This document shows positions 17,011-25,758 of a stretch of DNA of 64,000 nucleotides, in pieces. The DNA lies in the NCBI RefSeq assembly GCF_014873955.1, contig NZ_JADBED010000001.1:2542001-2606000 (forward strand), in the 5' to 3' direction. Made by a program: the position numbers and the translations under genes. The notes beneath the pieces were generated by a model. It saw only the letters and a program-made list of their open reading frames with translations. It was not told the DNA's origin and did not search any database. The stretch is from Nesterenkonia lutea (GTDB taxonomy: Bacteria; Actinomycetota; Actinomycetes; Actinomycetales; Micrococcaceae). Within the stretch, counting starts at the first letter, position 1. Every line of letters begins with the position of its first letter.

Positions 17011-18008
17011 CGCTTGACCTCCGAGCTTGAGATGCGGCGGGTGATGATGAAGTTGACCAGGCCTATGGCCACGATCAGCAGGAACAGCAGCACCGCGACG
17101 GCGGAGGCCTGTCCGAAGTCCGAGCGGGTCCAGCCCAGCTCGTAGAGGTACATGGTCATGGTCTGCCACTGCCCGTCGGTGCCGCCGCGCCCGTACTGGT
17201 CGAACATCCGCGGCTCGTCGAAGATCTGCAGCCCGCCGATGGTGGAGGTGATGATCACGAAGATGATGGTGGGTCGCAGGTTGGGGATGGTGACCGAGAT
17301 GAACTGGCGGACCTTGCCCGCGCCGTCGATCTCCGCGGCCTCATAGAGGTCGCGTGGCACCGCCTGCATGGCGGCCAGGAAGATCAGCGCGTTGTAGCCG
17401 ATCCAGCGGAAGTTCACCATGGTGGCGATCGCCAGATGGCTGGGAAGGGTGTCCGAGTGCCAGCCGATCGCATCGATGCCGATGGTCTCCAGGACGGAGT
17501 TGACCAGTCCGAAGCGGTCCCCGAAGAGGTTCGAGAAGATCAGCGCCACGGCCACGGGAGTGACCACATAGGGGACCAGCACCCCCATGCGCCAGAAGGT
17601 CTTGGCGCGCAGGTTGTAGTCCAGCAGGTACGCGATCAGGATCGCAGCGACCACCTGGGGCGCGGAGGAGAGCACGAAGATCGAGAGCGTGTTGCGCAGC
17701 GAGACCCAGAAGGCCCGCTCCCCCAGCACGTGGAGGAAGTTCTCGGCTCCGATGAACTCGCCCTGACCCATGATCAGGTCCCAGTCGTGGGTGGCGACCC
17801 AGGCCGTGTAGACCAGCGGGAAGAGTCCCACCACGGCGAAGAGGATGAAGAACGGACTGATGTAGAGGTAGGGCGAATACCGGCGGTCCCAGGTCGAGAC
17901 CCGGCGCCGGAAGCTCGACTTCGGCTTCCGGCGACCGGTCCTCGGTCCTTGGGCAGGTCCGCCGCTGCGTGCAGTGGTGACGGGGGCTTCAGCAGCAGGG
18001 GCGGACAT
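17007..18008 (-). CDS. Carbohydrate ABC transporter permease, MalF/CebF type
   Basis: A 333-residue permease. A basic cytoplasmic N-terminus is followed by six membrane segments (YLYISPFFILFAVVGLFPLV to the final LLFLLIVAIGLVNFIIT) and the EAA loop LYEAAEIDGAGKVRQFISV. It pairs with the MalG-type permease to form the channel for the sugar captured by the lipoprotein encoded immediately upstream (gap two bases). Confidence 0.92.
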   Translation of the reverse strand: MSAPAAEAPVTTARSGGPAQGPRTGRRKPKSSFRRRVSTWDRRYSPYLYISPFFILFAVVGLFPLVYTAWVATHDWDLIMGQGEFIGAENFLHVLGERAFWVSLRNTLSIFVLSSAPQVVAAILIAYLLDYNLRAKTFWRMGVLVPYVVTPVAVALIFSNLFGDRFGLVNSVLETIGIDAIGWHSDTLPSHLAIATMVNFRWIGYNALIFLAAMQAVPRDLYEAAEIDGAGKVRQFISVTIPNLRPTIIFVIITSTIGGLQIFDEPRMFDQYGRGGTDGQWQTMTMYLYELGWTRSDFGQASAVAVLLFLLIVAIGLVNFIITRRISSSEVKR

Positions 18009-18010
18009 GA

Positions 18011-19399
18011 TCAGCGCAGGGCTTCCATGTCGTTGACGAACTTCTCCCAGGAGGCGTCAGGATCATCGATCCCGTCGACATCCACCCGGTTGATCGCGTC
18101 CTGGATCGCCACATTGATGGTCAGATACTCGGTGCCCTTCAGCGGCTGGGTCTCCACGGCGTCCGCCCGTTCGGCGAGGATCTCGCCGGTGGGAGCGTCG
18201 TTGAAGAACTCGTTGGTGGACGAGAGCAGCTCGTCCGCCTCCAGCGCCTCGGTGGTGGACGGGAACGCCCCGACGACCTCGAAGGCCTTGAGCTGCTGCT
18301 CCGGAGCGGTCAGCCAGGCTGCCAGCTCCTTGGCCTGTTCGATGTTCTCTCCCTGGGACGGGACGGTCAGGTAGGACCCGCCCCAGTTGCCGCCTCCACC
18401 CGGGAAGGTGTTGGCGATGTCCCAGCCTTCGACCTCGGCGGCATTTCCCTCGATGATGCCGAGCATCCAGCCCGGGCACATCATGGTGGCGAAGGTCTCC
18501 TCCCGCTGGAAGGCGTCGGACCAGTCACCGCTCCACTGCGCCAGGCCCGCGGAGAGCTCGTCCTCCACCGATGCCTGGAGAAGCTGGTCATAGAGGTCCC
18601 TGACCTCGGGGTTCTCATCGGCGATGACCTCGCCCTCTTCGTTCTGGTAAGGCACCTCCACCTGGTTGATCATGCCCTGCCAGATGTTGTCCGAGCCGGA
18701 GTACCAGGCCGATTCAGACTCGGCGACGAACTCGCGGCCAGCGTCGAAGTAGTCCTCCCAGGTGTCCCCGAGGAACTCGGCCACCTCTTCACGCTCGGAC
18801 GGAAGCCCCGCCTCCTCGAAGAGGTCGGCGCGATAGCAGACAGCCTGCGGCCCGCTGTCGGTGCCGTAGCCGATCAGACTGCCGTCTTCGAGCACGGCAT
18901 CCTCGTACTTCCAGTCCAGCCAGCGGTCCTCGAGCTCGGGATCGGTCAGATCTTCGAAGCGGTCCGGGTACTGCTGGAACTCGGCGAGCCAGTCGACCTC
19001 GATCGGCTCGATGTCCGAGGCGCCCTGGCCGGCACCGAGGCTGTTGCGCAGTGAATCCCGCGCGTTCTCGGCAGTGTCGATCTTGTTGTGCTCGATCGTG
19101 ATGTTCTCGTTGAGCTCCTCGTACTCTTCGAAGAGGTCCTCGTAGCCGAACTCGTTGAAGGTGGTGACGCTCAGCGTCACGTCCTCTCCCTCGGCGGCCG
19201 CGTCTTCGGAATCCTCCCCGTCGGCTGATCCGCCGCAGGCGGTCAGGGCGAGCGTCAGCACCGAAGTGAGCGCCACCCCCTGCAGAACGCGGGAACGGCC
19301 TCGTGCGGGGCCGGCGGCTCGCGTCGGTGCGAGCGGCGCCGCTGACGCGGAGGTGCTGTGGTCCTCGTCGTGCTCGTGGTGGTGATCAGTAGTCCTCAT
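18011..19399 (-). CDS. Extracellular sugar-binding lipoprotein of ABC transporter (CebE-like)
   Basis: About 462 residues. The lipobox is LALTACGG, so Cys is lipidated and the mature protein sits outside the membrane. It is an extracellular solute-binding protein family 1 member, very acidic. Odd: the stretch before the hydrophobic signal is unusually long (about 40 residues) and His/Asp/Glu-rich (DHHHEHDEDH). AAGGAG (19409-19414) is nine bases from ATG 19399 and six from an in-frame GTG at 19402, so either could be used. It is the first gene of the operon and sits behind a promoter with a LacI-type operator. Confidence 0.9.
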   Translation of the reverse strand: MRTTDHHHEHDEDHSTSASAAPLAPTRAAGPARGRSRVLQGVALTSVLTLALTACGGSADGEDSEDAAAEGEDVTLSVTTFNEFGYEDLFEEYEELNENITIEHNKIDTAENARDSLRNSLGAGQGASDIEPIEVDWLAEFQQYPDRFEDLTDPELEDRWLDWKYEDAVLEDGSLIGYGTDSGPQAVCYRADLFEEAGLPSEREEVAEFLGDTWEDYFDAGREFVAESESAWYSGSDNIWQGMINQVEVPYQNEEGEVIADENPEVRDLYDQLLQASVEDELSAGLAQWSGDWSDAFQREETFATMMCPGWMLGIIEGNAAEVEGWDIANTFPGGGGNWGGSYLTVPSQGENIEQAKELAAWLTAPEQQLKAFEVVGAFPSTTEALEADELLSSTNEFFNDAPTGEILAERADAVETQPLKGTEYLTINVAIQDAINRVDVDGIDDPDASWEKFVNDMEALR

Positions 19400-19450
19400 C
19401 ACGGATATCTCCTTCGATGTGAGGTGCGAGCGGGTCCCCATAGCCTCTTA

Positions 19451-19464
19451 TGAGAGCGCTCTCA
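19451..19464. promoter_or_regulatory. LacI/CebR-type operator palindrome
   Basis: TGAGAGCGCTCTCA is a perfect 14-base palindrome with the central AGCGCT typical of LacI/GalR operators; it differs from the Streptomyces CebR box TGGGAGCGCTCCCA only at positions 3 and 12. It sits directly downstream of the -10 element, where a bound repressor would block transcription of the binding-protein operon. Confidence 0.85.
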
Positions 19465-19474
19465 CGGTGAGATG

Positions 19475-19503
19475 AAACTAACACCATCTGCAGACTGTGG
19501 CAA
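19475..19503 (-). promoter_or_regulatory. Promoter of the beta-glucoside transport operon
   Basis: On the minus strand TTGCCA (19498-19503, five of six to the -35 consensus) is followed after exactly 17 bases by TAGTTT (19475-19480, of the TAnnnT form). The start of transcription would fall near 19468, just before the operator palindrome. Confidence 0.72.
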
Positions 19504-19678
19504 GGGTCACAGTCCAGTCCGCCTGATCCACCGTGTCCTCACCCGATCCTCAGCGTCCGTCAGAGGCTGATGAGCGGCACAGCCCGGGGGTGAGACAGTA
19601 GACTCGGGATTTAGCGCCCACCTCTGACCGCAGCGGTCCTGAGGCTGGGCAGACATTCATCAGCAGAAGGAGGTGCCG

Positions 19679-20476
19679 GTGGGACTGCTCGACAACCTCG
19701 AACGCGGCATCGAAAAGGCCGTCCGCGGTGCCTTCTCAGGACGAGGAGGGAGTCTCGGACCCGTGGAGATCGCCACCGCCGTACGCCGTCATATGGACCG
19801 AGAGTCCAAGACCGTCGCCGAAGGCCACAGCCTGGCCCCGAACCTGTACAAGATCCGTCTCGCCGAGGAGGACTTCGCCGAGGCCAAGAAGTACGGGGTC
19901 ACCCTCGCCGAGGAGCTCTGTGAGGAGATCCTCCGCCACGCCGAATCTCAGGGCTACACGCTGCTCGGACCGGTCAAGGCCACCTTCGTGAAGAACACCG
20001 AGCTCAAGCGCGGACAGCTCAGCATCGAGTCCCGCACGGACAAGGACGCGCAGTCCTCCCCGGTGGCGCCTCAGCCCTCCTCCCCGGCTGCGGGCCCCTC
20101 CGCAGGAGCACCGCTGCCCGCCACCATGGCACAGCCCAAGGTCGCACCGCGCCCGGCCCCCGCGCCCGCCCCGGCTCCAGCGCCTGAGCGCGCGGCGAGC
20201 CTGGAATATGAGGAACGCACCTACCCGCTGCGCCCGGACTCCACCGTCATCGGCCGCTCCACCTCGGCGGACGTCACCGTGCCCGACACCGGCGTCTCTC
20301 GCAAACATGTGGAGCTCTTCCGCGCCGGAGGCTCCTGGTATGCCCGGGACCTCGGGTCCACCAACGGCTCCTATGTGGACGGGGAGCAGCTCACCGGAGA
20401 TCACTCCAAGGTCCAGCTCGCCGACGGCGCCCTCATCTCGCTCGGCAATGCGCGCCTGCGCTTCCGCCTGAGCTGA
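19679..20476 (+). CDS. fhaA: FhaA: DUF3662 and FHA domain protein
   Basis: About 265 residues. The N-terminal DUF3662 domain starts with the family's usual GLLDNLERGIEKAV. A Pro/Ala linker follows, and then a C-terminal FHA domain that binds phosphothreonine (TVIGRSTSADVTVPDTGVSRKHVEL, DLGSTNGSYVDG, with the key Arg, Ser-Arg-Lys-His and Asn-Gly). GTG 19679 is chosen because AGAAGGAGG (19665-19673) lies five bases upstream; the GTG at 19673 is inside that site. In mycobacteria FhaA binds phosphorylated MviN and regulates peptidoglycan synthesis. It is first in a long operon with PstP, RodA, PbpA, PknA and PknB. Confidence 0.93.
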   Translation: MGLLDNLERGIEKAVRGAFSGRGGSLGPVEIATAVRRHMDRESKTVAEGHSLAPNLYKIRLAEEDFAEAKKYGVTLAEELCEEILRHAESQGYTLLGPVKATFVKNTELKRGQLSIESRTDKDAQSSPVAPQPSSPAAGPSAGAPLPATMAQPKVAPRPAPAPAPAPAPERAASLEYEERTYPLRPDSTVIGRSTSADVTVPDTGVSRKHVELFRAGGSWYARDLGSTNGSYVDGEQLTGDHSKVQLADGALISLGNARLRFRLS

Positions 20477-20489
20477 AGGACACCGACCT

Positions 20490-20996
20490 ATGAGTGAACT
20501 CGCTGTCACCGTGCTGCAGTTCGGTCTGCTGCTGCTGCTCTGGATCCTGATCCTCTCCATCATCGGAGCCCAGGGACGGGACATGACGATCTCCAAGCGG
20601 TCTCGGGCCCGCGCCGCGGCCTCCGGGCCCAGCACCGCGCCCGGCCCGCGCAGCGGTCCCCCAGCACCTGCCGGACCGAGCCACAGCGGCCCCACTCCGC
20701 GGCCGCGTCCACGCCGCCTGCTGGTGAGCGAGGGCCCCCTGGCCGGCACCGAGCTTCCGCTGGGCTCGGCCCCGATCCTGATGGGCCGCGCCCAGGAGTG
20801 CACCCTGGTCCTTGATGACGACTACGCCTCCGGCAAGCACGCCAGGCTGTTCCCGCAGGGATCGCGCTGGTTCCTTGAAGACCTCGGCTCCACCAACGGC
20901 ACCTGGCTCGGTGAGGAGCAGCTCACCCGCGCCTCCACCGTGGAGCCGGGGGACCGCATCCGCATCGGCAAGACCGTCCTGGAGCTGAGGACCTAG
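20490..20996 (+). CDS. fhaB: FhaB (FipA-like): membrane-anchored FHA domain protein
   Basis: A 168-residue protein. One N-terminal membrane helix (VLQFGLLLLLWILILSIIG), a Pro/Arg-rich linker and an FHA domain (PILMGRAQECTLVLDDDYASGKHARL, DLGSTNGTWLGEEQL). In mycobacteria the counterpart is a PknA/PstP target that affects FtsZ-FtsQ assembly under stress. There is a 13-base gap to fhaA and three bases to pstP. Confidence 0.93.
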   Translation: MSELAVTVLQFGLLLLLWILILSIIGAQGRDMTISKRSRARAAASGPSTAPGPRSGPPAPAGPSHSGPTPRPRPRRLLVSEGPLAGTELPLGSAPILMGRAQECTLVLDDDYASGKHARLFPQGSRWFLEDLGSTNGTWLGEEQLTRASTVEPGDRIRIGKTVLELRT

Positions 20997-20999
20997 CCC

Positions 21000-22808
21000 G
21001 TGCCCCTGGTATTCCGCTTCGCAGCGCGCTCCGACACCGGTGCCGTCCGCTCCAAGAATGATGACTCCGGCTACGCGGGGCGCTATTTCGCCGTCGTCGC
21101 AGACGGCATGGGAGGCCATGCCGGCGGCGATGTCGCATCAGCCTCCACGGTGCTGGATCTGGCCCATCTGGACACGCGCGGCTTCGCAGACCCGGACACC
21201 GTGCTCCCGGATGAGATCCAGACCGCCAACTCCTTCCTGAACAAGCTGGTCAAGGCCAACCCGAAGCTCGCCGGGATGGGCACCACCATCACCTCGCTGC
21301 TGATCACCCAGGACCGGCTGCAGTTCGCCCATATCGGCGACTCCCGCGCCTACCGGCTCAAGCGCAGCCGCTTCCGGCAGGTCAGCAAGGACCACACCTT
21401 CGTCCAGCGGCTCGTGGACGAGGGTCGGCTGGACCCGGAGCAGGCGGAATACCATCCGCACAAGAACGTCCTGATGCGCGTGCTCGGCGATGTGGACGCC
21501 TCCCCGGAGCTGGACATCACCTCCTTCCCGCTCGAGGCGGGCGAGCGCTGGCTGCTCTGCTCCGACGGACTCAACGCCGTGGTCTCCGAACGGCTGATCG
21601 AACAGAAGATGCGCTCCACCCAGTCGCTGGAGTCCATCGTCGACGACCTGGTCGACCTCACCCTGGGCGGCGGCGCCCCGGACAATGTCACGGTCATCTG
21701 CCTGGAGGTGGTCGAGGCCGATGAGTCCGCGCTGGAGCCCAGCGAGGAGCTGCCCCTGAGTGAGGCCGCCGTCGCAGCCGCCTCCACCGAGTACGGCGGA
21801 CCCGACGAGACCATGGAGCTCGACGTGGTCCCCGTGGTCAACACCGCCGCCTTCTCCGCACACGACGACGACGACACCCTCTCCCCGCTCTCCGCCGCAA
21901 TGGTGCGCAAGAAGCTGGGAGCACGCCCCCACCTGCTGGTCGGAGCCGCCAACAAGGCGGCCGACACCGGCACCGTCCCGGTGGTCGGCCGGAATGTCGA
22001 TGAGCACCCCATGGCGGCGCTGCTCACGGGTCAGCCGCTGCGCCCGGTGCGCCACACATATTCCGAGCTGCTCGATGACCACCACCCGGACGCCGAGGCG
22101 AGCCCGGCGCCCGAGGAGGAGACGGTCTCCGCAGAGTCTGTGCGGCCCGCCGAGGCCGGTTCCGCCGATGCCGTGGCTCCCGCCTCCTCCCGAGATTCCT
22201 CCACAGGGTTCGCCGCAGATCTCTCCACCGCAGCCGCCCCGACGAACGACACCTCCGACCAGCCCAGCGGTGAGGGCCCGGAGAACGGAGCCCACCGCGC
22301 AGGGGCGGGGTTGGACGAGGACCCTGAGAGCATCCAGGAGGAGCAGCTGATCCTCGACGAGGATGAGCTCGAGGCCCTCGGCAACGTCCGACGCCGCAGC
22401 TCCTGGTTCCTTCCCACCTTCGTGGCGCTGCTGGCGGTGCTGGTCGCAGTGGTCACCTTCCTGGGCTACGTCTGGACCCAGACGCAGTACTACGTGGGCG
22501 AGGATCAGGGCGAGGTCGCCATCTACAGCGGCGTCTCCCAGTCACTGGGGCCCATCAGACTCTCCGAGGTGGATGAACATGCCGACATCGCCGTGGAGGA
22601 TCTGACGCAGTACCACCGCCAGCGCGTGGAGCGCGGCATCGCCGCCGATGACCGGGACCACGCTGAACACATCGTGAGCCAGCTCGGCGCGATGGCAGAG
22701 TCCAATGCCGAGCCGCGCAGCTCGGAGAGCGACTCGGCGCCGGAGGATCCGGCAGAGGATGATTCGGCACAGGGCGATTCGGCACAGGACGAGGGAGGTG
22801 AGCAGTGA
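21000..22808 (+). CDS. pstP: PstP: PP2C-type Ser/Thr protein phosphatase
   Basis: A 602-residue protein. The PP2C catalytic domain occupies about residues 1-240 with metal-binding motifs RSKNDDS, VADGMGGHAGGD, IGDSRAY, SDGLNAVV and GGAPDNVTVI. Then comes a long acidic, Pro/Ala-rich cytoplasmic stretch, one membrane helix (FLPTFVALLAVLVAVVTFLGYVW) and an extracellular tail with an acidic repeat (AEDDSAQGDSAQ). It removes phosphate from targets of PknA and PknB, including the kinases. It starts with GTG. The cytoplasmic linker of about 200 residues is longer than in mycobacteria. Confidence 0.94.
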   Translation: MPLVFRFAARSDTGAVRSKNDDSGYAGRYFAVVADGMGGHAGGDVASASTVLDLAHLDTRGFADPDTVLPDEIQTANSFLNKLVKANPKLAGMGTTITSLLITQDRLQFAHIGDSRAYRLKRSRFRQVSKDHTFVQRLVDEGRLDPEQAEYHPHKNVLMRVLGDVDASPELDITSFPLEAGERWLLCSDGLNAVVSERLIEQKMRSTQSLESIVDDLVDLTLGGGAPDNVTVICLEVVEADESALEPSEELPLSEAAVAAASTEYGGPDETMELDVVPVVNTAAFSAHDDDDTLSPLSAAMVRKKLGARPHLLVGAANKAADTGTVPVVGRNVDEHPMAALLTGQPLRPVRHTYSELLDDHHPDAEASPAPEEETVSAESVRPAEAGSADAVAPASSRDSSTGFAADLSTAAAPTNDTSDQPSGEGPENGAHRAGAGLDEDPESIQEEQLILDEDELEALGNVRRRSSWFLPTFVALLAVLVAVVTFLGYVWTQTQYYVGEDQGEVAIYSGVSQSLGPIRLSEVDEHADIAVEDLTQYHRQRVERGIAADDRDHAEHIVSQLGAMAESNAEPRSSESDSAPEDPAEDDSAQGDSAQDEGGEQ

Positions 22809-24316
22809 ACACGCAGACCCACCAGGTGTACAAGCCCCGGCGGAACCTTGAGCTCGTGCTGCTGCTGATGGCCCTGACCGTGGCGATCGGCGCCCAGATG
22901 CTGGTCGCCTTCGCGCTGGACGAGCCGATCACCACCGACTACTTCATCGAGGGCGCCGTCTTCGGCGGACTCGTGCTCATCTTCCACGTGATCCTGCGGC
23001 TGCGCGCAAAGTACGCGGATCCCTTCATCCTGCCCATCGTGGTGACGCTGAACGGGCTCGGGATCGCCATGATCCACCGTCTGGACTTCACTCCGAACTA
23101 CGCCGGAGTCGCTGACCGGCAGCTGATGTGGACCGGCGTCTCGATCCTCGCCGCCATGGTGCTGCTCTGGCTGCTCAAGGACCATCGCCGCCTCCGCCAG
23201 CTGACCTACATCTCGCTGGCCGTCAGCGTGCTGCTGCTGTTCATGCCCATCCTCCCCGGGCTAGGCTCCGAGGAGAACGGCGCCAGAATCTGGGTGGACC
23301 TCGGCTTCGCGTCCTTCCAGCCCAGCGAGATCGCCAAGATCACGCTGGCCGTCTTCTTCGCCGGCTTCCTCGCCAACAACCGCGACCTGATCCTGCTCGC
23401 CGGCCGCAAGATCGGACCGATCACCTTCCCCCGGCTGCGCGACCTCGCGCCGATGTTCATCGCGTGGATCGTGGCGATCGGCGTGCTGGTGGTGCAGAAC
23501 GACCTCGGCAACGCGCTGATGTTCTTCGGCCTCTTCGTCGCCGTGATCTATGTGGCCACGTCTCGGTTCTCCTGGATCGCCATCGGCGCGGTGTTCATGC
23601 TCTTCGGCGCCGCACTGGCGTACCAGTTCGTCGGACACTTCCGTGACCGCGTGGAGATCTGGCTCAACGCCTTCGATCCTGAGATCTACAACCGCGCCTT
23701 CGGAGGCTCTCATCAGGTGGTGCAGGGCCTCTTCGGCCTCGCCCACGGCGGACTCGCCGGGACCGGACTGGGCTCGGGGAACCCGAACATGGTCTCGCTG
23801 GCCAACTCCGACATGATCGTCGCCGCCTTCGGCGAGGAGCTGGGATTCATCGGCCTCTCCGCCATGCTGCTGCTCTACCTGCTGCTCTTCAGCCGCTACA
23901 TGCGCGCCGGGCTGGGCACCCGCGACACCTTCGGGAAGCTGCTCGCAGTGGGTCTGGCAGTGGTGCTGGTGCTGCAGGTGTTCGTCGTCGTCGGGGGCAT
24001 CACCCGGGTCATCCCACTGACCGGACTGGCCACTCCCTTCCTGGCCGCGGGCGGCTCCGCGCTGCTCGCCAACTGGCTGATCGTGGCCCTGGTGCTGCTG
24101 ATCTCCCATGCGGCCCGTCAGCCGGTCATCGTCGGTCCCATGGTCAATGCGACCGGTGAGACCTCCTCGGGCACGGAGTCGCGGCTGCAGTCCGAGGGGC
24201 CGGGAGCACGGCAGACAGCCGTGCGCCGGCACAGCGCCCCGCCGGCCCCGCCCGCCCAGGACGAGGAACACACCAGAACAGACCACGCACCTGTGGAGCG
24301 GGGAGGAGCCCAGTGA
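22805..24316 (+). CDS. rodA: RodA/FtsW family peptidoglycan glycosyltransferase (SEDS)
   Basis: A 503-residue polytopic membrane protein of the SEDS family, which polymerises lipid II into glycan strands with its partner class B PBP. About ten to eleven membrane segments are seen. The family signatures include GARIWVDLGFASFQPSEIAKI, AWIVAIGVLVVQNDLGNALM and GLAHGGLAGTGLGSGNP. The last 70 residues are a cytoplasmic Pro/Glu/Arg-rich tail. Its GTG start overlaps the pstP stop by four bases, and the pbpA start overlaps its own stop likewise. Confidence 0.95.
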   Translation: MNTQTHQVYKPRRNLELVLLLMALTVAIGAQMLVAFALDEPITTDYFIEGAVFGGLVLIFHVILRLRAKYADPFILPIVVTLNGLGIAMIHRLDFTPNYAGVADRQLMWTGVSILAAMVLLWLLKDHRRLRQLTYISLAVSVLLLFMPILPGLGSEENGARIWVDLGFASFQPSEIAKITLAVFFAGFLANNRDLILLAGRKIGPITFPRLRDLAPMFIAWIVAIGVLVVQNDLGNALMFFGLFVAVIYVATSRFSWIAIGAVFMLFGAALAYQFVGHFRDRVEIWLNAFDPEIYNRAFGGSHQVVQGLFGLAHGGLAGTGLGSGNPNMVSLANSDMIVAAFGEELGFIGLSAMLLLYLLLFSRYMRAGLGTRDTFGKLLAVGLAVVLVLQVFVVVGGITRVIPLTGLATPFLAAGGSALLANWLIVALVLLISHAARQPVIVGPMVNATGETSSGTESRLQSEGPGARQTAVRRHSAPPAPPAQDEEHTRTDHAPVERGGAQ

Positions 24317-25758
24317 ACAACGCCATTCGCCATACCTGGGTCGTCTCCGTGGGGCTCTTCATCACGCTCTTCGCCGCCCTGTCCATCATTCAGGTGGGCA
24401 TGACGGAGGAGCTGAACGCTCACCCCAACAACGTCCGCCAGCTCTACGAAGACCGTGGCGCCCCCCGCGGGGCGATCACCGTGGATGGAACCGCCATCGC
24501 CGAATCCGTCCCCTCGGAGAACTCCAGCTTCGAGTACCAGCGGGTCTATCACGAGCCCGAGCTGTATTCCGGGATCACCGGCACGTACTCCATCGCTGAG
24601 ACGCCCAGCGGTCTGGAAGGCACCCTGAACGAGTACCTCTCCGGACAGTCAGACAGCCAGTTCTTCGACCGGATCGCCTCAGCATTCACCGGTGACACGA
24701 TGGACGGCGGCCAGGTGGAGCTGACTCTCGACGGGGAGCTGCAGCAGCTCGCCTATGACCAGATCCCGGACGGCGCTCGAGGAAGCATCATCGTCACCGA
24801 GGTCGCCACGGGCGACATCAAGGCCATGGCCACGAAGCCCAGCTACAACAACAACGACCTCGCCGTGCAGGACTCGGCGGAGTATGTCGAGAACAAGGCG
24901 GAGCTGGAGGCCGATGATGACTTCCTGTACAACTCCCGGGCGATCTCCAGCACGATGTCTCCCGGCTCCACCTTCAAGCTCGTGAACCTGGTGGCCATGC
25001 TGGAGTCCGGGGACTATGAGCCGGACACGATGCTGGAGAACCCGAACTCCATCACCCTTCCTGATTCGAACACCGAGCTGGAGAACTTTGACCGAGGCAT
25101 CTGCGCGCAGCGTCCGGAGGCGGAGCTGACCTGGATCGTCGCCCAGTCCTGCAACACGCCCTTCGCGGAGGCCGCGATGGAGCTCGGAGAAGACCCCATC
25201 CGGGAGAGTGCCGAGGCCTTCGGCTTCAACTCCGAGGACCTCGGGATCCCGCTCGGCGTGGCCACCTCGACCTTCCCCTCAGACCTCTCCGACGCCGCAC
25301 TGGCCCAGTCGGCCATCGGTCAGTTCGACGTCACCTCCACTCCGCTGCAGATGAACATGGTCGCCGCGGCCATCGCCAACGGCGGCACGCTGATGAAGCC
25401 GACCCTGGTGGACGCGATCCGCGGCTCGGACCTGCAGCTGCTCTCGACCTCCGAGCCCGAGGTGCTCTCCGACGTGACCTCGGAGAACGTCGCTGACGAG
25501 ATCACCGAGATGATGGTGGAGGTCGTGGAGTCCGGCACGGGCACCCGTGCCCAGACGGGCAGCTTCCAGGTCGCGGCCAAGACCGGCACGGCCGACGTCG
25601 GAGAGACCGGAGAGGTGAACTCCTGGATCACCGGGTTCGCCCCTGCCGATGACCCGCAGTATGCGGTGACGGTGGCCTATGAGCGGATCGACTATGAGAC
25701 CGGCTCCGCGCTCACCGCGCCGGCGCTGCTGACCATGCTCGAGGCGGCGATCGAATGA
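24313..25758 (+). CDS. pbpA: PbpA: class B penicillin-binding protein (transpeptidase)
   Basis: A 481-residue protein. A single N-terminal membrane anchor is followed by a short dimerisation region and the transpeptidase domain. The active-site serine is in SPGSTFK (Ser about 219), followed by QSCN (SxN-type motif, about 279-281) and AAKTGT (about 423). It crosslinks peptidoglycan together with the SEDS protein encoded just upstream. It starts with GTG in a four-base overlap and is itself overlapped by pknA. Length is normal for the PbpA/FtsI-like group of this operon. Confidence 0.95.
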   Translation: MNNAIRHTWVVSVGLFITLFAALSIIQVGMTEELNAHPNNVRQLYEDRGAPRGAITVDGTAIAESVPSENSSFEYQRVYHEPELYSGITGTYSIAETPSGLEGTLNEYLSGQSDSQFFDRIASAFTGDTMDGGQVELTLDGELQQLAYDQIPDGARGSIIVTEVATGDIKAMATKPSYNNNDLAVQDSAEYVENKAELEADDDFLYNSRAISSTMSPGSTFKLVNLVAMLESGDYEPDTMLENPNSITLPDSNTELENFDRGICAQRPEAELTWIVAQSCNTPFAEAAMELGEDPIRESAEAFGFNSEDLGIPLGVATSTFPSDLSDAALAQSAIGQFDVTSTPLQMNMVAAAIANGGTLMKPTLVDAIRGSDLQLLSTSEPEVLSDVTSENVADEITEMMVEVVESGTGTRAQTGSFQVAAKTGTADVGETGEVNSWITGFAPADDPQYAVTVAYERIDYETGSALTAPALLTMLEAAIE

